Below are positions 60,957 through 64,000 of a stretch of DNA of 64,000 nucleotides, piece by piece. The DNA lies in the NCBI GenBank assembly GCA_021849045.1, contig JAJZTK010000003.1, positions 1 to 64,000 of the forward strand, read 5' to 3'. This DNA is from Deltaproteobacteria bacterium. GTDB taxonomy: Bacteria > Desulfobacterota > Desulfuromonadia > Geobacterales > DSM-12255. Made by a program: the position numbers and the translations under genes. The notes beneath the pieces were generated by a model. The model made no database searches. It had not been told where the DNA came from and saw only the letters and a list, made by a program, of their open reading frames with translations. How positions within the stretch are numbered: the first letter of the stretch is position 1; every line of letters starts with the position of its first letter.

Positions 60957-62396
60957 ATGAATACACCAGCAGACGCCATACGGGGACTTTACCTTATCAC
61001 CGACCACGGTGACAACCTGGTCGCACGGGTCGAAGCCGCAGTTCGCGGCGGTGCGCGGGTCGTGCAGTTCCGCTCCAAGAGCCACACCCCGGAGGAACGG
61101 CTCGTCCTCGGCAGCGCCCTGGCCCGCCTCTGCCGCGAGCAGGGGATTCCGTTCATCGTCAACGACGACCTGGAACTGGCCTGCCGGTTGGATGCGGACG
61201 GCGTGCACCTCGGCCAGGACGACGGCGACCCGCGGGCCGCCCGTGCACGGCTGGGTGCCGGCAGGATCATCGGGGTCTCCACCCACAATCGGGACGAGGC
61301 GCTGGCAGCCGAAGCGGCCGGCGCCGACTATATCGGCCTGGGAGCCATGTACCCCTCGGGCAGCAAGGATATCGAGCATCTGGCCGGACCGGCGGCCGTG
61401 GCCGTTGTGAAGGGGTGCGTCACCATCCCGGTGGTGGCCATCGGCGGTATCACCCGTGACAATGCCGCGCCAGTCATCGATGGAGGGGCCGACAGTGTGG
61501 CGGTGATCTCGGCCGTCCTGGGAAGCCCGGACCCGGCCCTGGCTGCCGCCGAACTGGCGCTTCTCTTCAACCGCCGGCAGCCGTTCCCCAAGGGGAGCGT
61601 GCTGACCGTGGCCGGGAGCGATTCCGGCGGCGGGGCCGGCATCCAGGCCGACCTGAAGACCATCACCCTGCTCGGCTCCTACGGCGCATCGGTCATCACC
61701 GCCCTTACCGCCCAGAACACCCGTGGGGTCACGGCCATCCACGGCGCACCGCCCGCCTTTGTGGCCGGGCAGTTGACAACGGTCCTCAGCGACATCCCGG
61801 TGGACGTGGTCAAGACCGGCATGCTCCTCTCCGCCGAGATCATCGCCACGGTTGCCGGACAACTGGCCGCCTTCCACAAACGGCTTGTGGTGGTCGACCC
61901 GGTGATGATTGCCAAAGGGGGGGCAAGTCTGATCGACACTGACGCCGTGACGGCCCTGAAGCGGGAACTGCTCCCCCTCACCTACCTCCTCACCCCCAAC
62001 ATCCCCGAGGCAGAGGCGCTGACCGGGCTGGCCATCAGGGATGAGACGGAAATGGAGGCGGCCGGCCGGGCGATTGGCGGCATGGGGGTCGCAAATGTCC
62101 TGATCAAGGGGGGCCACCTGGCCGGCACCGAGGCGACGGACCTCTTCTTCGACGGACAAGAGTTCAAACGCTTCACGTCCCCGCGCCTGGCCTCGACCAA
62201 CACCCACGGCACCGGCTGCACCCTGGCCTCGGCCATCGCCACCTTCCTGGCCCAGGGAGAGCCGCTCCCCATGGCAATCGCCAGGGCCAAGGAGTTCATC
62301 ACCGCGGCCATCCGCCTGGCACGCCCGCTGGGAAGCGGTCATGGACCGGTGAACCATTTCGCGGCAGCACGGGAAGCAAACCTCGGGAGATGCTAG
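60957..62396 (+). CDS. thiED: Thiamine-phosphate synthase / HMP-(phosphate) kinase fusion (ThiE-ThiD)
   Basis: 479 aa from the ATG at 60957; the track's TTG at 60945 lies in the terminator. Residues 1-205 are ThiE ('LYLITD', 'VVQFRSKSHTPEERL', 'VNDDLELACRLDADGVHLGQDD', 'IGLGAMYPSGSK'). Residues about 215-479 are ThiD ('LTVAGSDSGGGAGIQADLKT', 'VDPVMIAKGG', 'STNTHGTGCTLASAIATFLA'). It phosphorylates HMP to HMP-PP and joins it to the thiazole phosphate. No ribosome site stands out. Confidence 0.96.
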   Translation: MNTPADAIRGLYLITDHGDNLVARVEAAVRGGARVVQFRSKSHTPEERLVLGSALARLCREQGIPFIVNDDLELACRLDADGVHLGQDDGDPRAARARLGAGRIIGVSTHNRDEALAAEAAGADYIGLGAMYPSGSKDIEHLAGPAAVAVVKGCVTIPVVAIGGITRDNAAPVIDGGADSVAVISAVLGSPDPALAAAELALLFNRRQPFPKGSVLTVAGSDSGGGAGIQADLKTITLLGSYGASVITALTAQNTRGVTAIHGAPPAFVAGQLTTVLSDIPVDVVKTGMLLSAEIIATVAGQLAAFHKRLVVVDPVMIAKGGASLIDTDAVTALKRELLPLTYLLTPNIPEAEALTGLAIRDETEMEAAGRAIGGMGVANVLIKGGHLAGTEATDLFFDGQEFKRFTSPRLASTNTHGTGCTLASAIATFLAQGEPLPMAIARAKEFITAAIRLARPLGSGHGPVNHFAAAREANLGRC

Positions 62397-62471
62397 ACGC
62401 TGGATGTAAGATATAAAGGCTTTTAGACTTCACGTCTCGCGTTTCACTGATTCAAGACAAGGAGTATCAAC

Positions 62472-63779
62472 ATGGCAACCACGCAATTGGAATACGCCCG
62501 CAAGGGGATCATCACCGACAAGATGACGCAGGCCGCTCTTGCCGAGGGGGTTACCCCGGAGTTCATCCGCGACGGCATCGCCGGCGGCAGCATCATCATC
62601 TGCCACAACGTGAAGCATGCCAACGGCGTCCCCCTGGCAGTGGGGACCGGTCTGCGCACCAAGGTGAACGCCAACATCGGCACCTCGGCCGATGACCTTG
62701 ATATCGCCAAGGAGCTGGAAAAGGCCCGCGTTGCCGTGAAGCACGGCGCCGACGCCATCATGGACCTCTCCACCGGCGGCCCGGTGGACGAGATCCGCCG
62801 CGCCATCATCGCCGAGACCAACGCCTGCATCGGCAGCGTCCCGCTCTACCAGGCAGCCCTGGACGCGGTTCGGACCAAGAAAAAGGCCATCGTCGATATG
62901 ACCGTGGACGATATCTTTGCCGGCATCATCAAGCATGCCGAGGACGGGGTCGATTTCATCACCGTCCACTGCGGTGTGACCCGCAGCACGGTGGAGAGGA
63001 TGAAGAACGAGGGACGGCTGATGGATGTGGTCTCCCGCGGCGGCGCCTTCACCGTGGAGTGGATGGCGTACAACAACAAGGAAAATCCGCTGTTCGAGCA
63101 CTTTGACCGGCTGCTGGAGATCGTCAAGGAGTACGACATGACCCTGTCGCTCGGGGACGGTTTCCGGCCGGGGTGTCTGGCCGATGCCACGGACCGGGCA
63201 CAGATCCACGAGCTGATCCTGCTCGGCGAACTGACCCAGCGGGCCGTGGCAGCGGACGTGCAGGTGATGATCGAGGGGCCGGGGCATGTCCCCCTGCACC
63301 AGATCCAGGCCAACATCCTCCTCCAGAAGCGGCTCTGCCACGGCGCCCCGTTCTATGTGCTGGGACCTCTGGTCACCGACATCGCCCCCGGCTACGACCA
63401 TATCACCTGCGCCATCGGCGGGGCCATTGCAGCGGCTGCCGGCGCCGACTTCCTCTGCTACGTGACCCCCAGCGAGCACCTGAAGCTCCCGAGCGTGCAG
63501 GATGTGCGCGACGGGGTCATCGCGTCCCGCATCGCGGCCCATGCCGCCGATATTGCCAAGGGGGTAAAGGGTGCCATGGCCAAGGATATCGCCATGGCCA
63601 AATGCCGCAAGAAGTTGGACTGGGAAGGCCAGTTCGGCTTGGCACTCGACCCGGACAAGGCCCGCCAGCTGCGCGCCGAATCGGGCGTTGCCGACCATGG
63701 CGCCTGCACCATGTGCGGCGAGTTCTGCGCCTACAAGGTGATGGACGACGCCATGGAGCGCCAGCGGGCGAACAGCTGA
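62472..63779 (+). CDS. thiC: Phosphomethylpyrimidine (HMP-P) synthase
   Basis: 435 aa with AAGGAG before the ATG. A radical SAM enzyme that converts AIR to HMP phosphate. The atypical C-terminal cluster motif is '[11 protein letters not shown]' (CX2CX4C). '[14 protein letters not shown]', '[13 protein letters not shown]' and '[13 protein letters not shown]' are diagnostic. It lacks the long N-terminal extension of E. coli-type ThiC, as in many anaerobes. It follows thiED by 75 bp, so TPP control probably extends to it. Confidence 0.97.
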   Translation: MATTQLEYARKGIITDKMTQAALAEGVTPEFIRDGIAGGSIIICHNVKHANGVPLAVGTGLRTKVNANIGTSADDLDIAKELEKARVAVKHGADAIMDLSTGGPVDEIRRAIIAETNACIGSVPLYQAALDAVRTKKKAIVDMTVDDIFAGIIKHAEDGVDFITVHCGVTRSTVERMKNEGRLMDVVSRGGAFTVEWMAYNNKENPLFEHFDRLLEIVKEYDMTLSLGDGFRPGCLADATDRAQIHELILLGELTQRAVAADVQVMIEGPGHVPLHQIQANILLQKRLCHGAPFYVLGPLVTDIAPGYDHITCAIGGAIAAAAGADFLCYVTPSEHLKLPSVQDVRDGVIASRIAAHAADIAKGVKGAMAKDIAMAKCRKKLDWEGQFGLALDPDKARQLRAESGVADHGACTMCGEFCAYKVMDDAMERQRANS

Positions 63780-63807
63780 GGCTCCGGCAGGGCGGATTAC
63801 CCCTTCG

Positions 63808-64000
63808 TCACCCGCCAGAGGCGATCGCCAGCCACCAGGCCGCTACAACGACGCCAGCGCCGGCCAGGGCCAGCAGCGCGTTGAGCAAAGGGCCGGGCCG
63901 GCCATACCTGCCGATCAGAAATCCCCCCCCCGGACCGAAACCTATCCCGAACAGAAACCCGAAAAAGTGGGCGCCCAGATCGGTCTGCGGCCCTTCCGTC
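63808..64000 (-). CDS. Rhomboid-family protein, C-terminal end (cut by window edge)
   Basis: The minus-strand frame ending at the TGA at 63808 reads 'TDLGAHFFGFLFGIGFG', then a Gly-rich turn and a last hydrophobic helix ('LLALAGAGVVVAAWWLAIA'). The HxxGxxxG pattern on a membrane helix is the catalytic-His helix of rhomboid intramembrane proteases. The Ser-bearing GxSG helix lies outside the window, so activity cannot be judged. It was not in the ORF track because its start is outside. Confidence 0.7.
   Translation of the reverse strand, partial: TEGPQTDLGAHFFGFLFGIGFGPGGGFLIGRYGRPGPLLNALLALAGAGVVVAAWWLAIASGG

Noticed and set aside
60579-62357. 592-aa minus-strand ORF across thiED
   Set aside because: It is antisense to an unambiguous ThiE-ThiD protein and the riboswitch, and its composition is that of a high-GC shadow frame.
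1-64000. tRNA, rRNA or complete transposase genes
   Set aside because: I saw no tRNA cloverleaf, rRNA-like segment or DDE/HUH transposase motif in any frame of the supplied ORF track; a dedicated search could still find a small RNA.

Overview
The window looks like a chromosomal segment of a Geobacter-type iron-reducing member of the Desulfuromonadota. The evidence is the density of multiheme c-type cytochromes (CXXCH), a 71-residue mature triheme PpcA-like cytochrome, an OmcE-like tetraheme cytochrome in its usual neighbourhood (ppcA, resB, ccsA, two cytochromes, NHL lipoprotein, omcE), the CX4CH/CX2CH giant cytochrome family, and a selenocysteine-containing SelD. No rRNA, tRNA, CRISPR array or complete insertion sequence was seen.

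Layout. 1-0.8 kb: 3' end of a siroheme nitrite/sulfite reductase. 0.9-6.3 kb (minus): a 1,786-residue secreted cytochrome with 31 CX2CH and 13 CX3-4CH motifs (my count by eye) and an internal tandem duplication. 6.7-8.8 kb (plus): sucCD. 8.8-39.4 kb (minus): a surface-polysaccharide island with about ten glycosyltransferases, two methyltransferases, a sugar aminotransferase, an acetyltransferase and an ABC exporter (Wzm at 22.1 kb, Wzt at 37.3 kb). It is interleaved with four toxin-antitoxin modules, one decayed module, an AlbA/Schlafen-type protein, two glycosyltransferase remnants, and a sulfur block (SsuABC-like transporter plus cysD and cysNC). 39.6-43.5 kb: secreted proteins of unknown role and a membrane glycosyltransferase. 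43.6-53.4 kb (minus): an extracellular electron transfer locus (beta-barrel protein, OmcE-like cytochrome, NHL lipoprotein, 8-heme and about 10-heme cytochromes, CcsA/ResB, PpcA). 53.4-60.5 kb (minus): purE, purD, purH, an ASKHA corrinoid-activation-like protein, selD and alr. 60.7-63.8 kb (plus): TPP riboswitch, thiED fusion, thiC. The right edge holds the C-terminus of a rhomboid-like protein.

Most interesting proposal. The Wzt-type ATPase carries, after its usual carbohydrate-binding region, a complete C-terminal PAPS-dependent sulfotransferase domain. The same island encodes sulfate activation (CysD, CysN-CysC), which makes PAPS. I infer a surface glycan whose sulfation, possibly as a chain-end cap, is physically joined to the exporter. 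Other points: a TPP riboswitch interrupted by a roughly 99-bp imperfect palindrome in its P3 region; an in-frame UGA in selD that the ORF track missed; a shared C-terminal 'SLSWRxTAPLR' tail on seven glycosyltransferases of different families; a strong sigma-54 promoter match upstream of omcE; and a nested inverted-repeat element between the transporter and cysNC.

Calls were made by eye from the sequence and the supplied ORF track. Family names are recognition, not database results.
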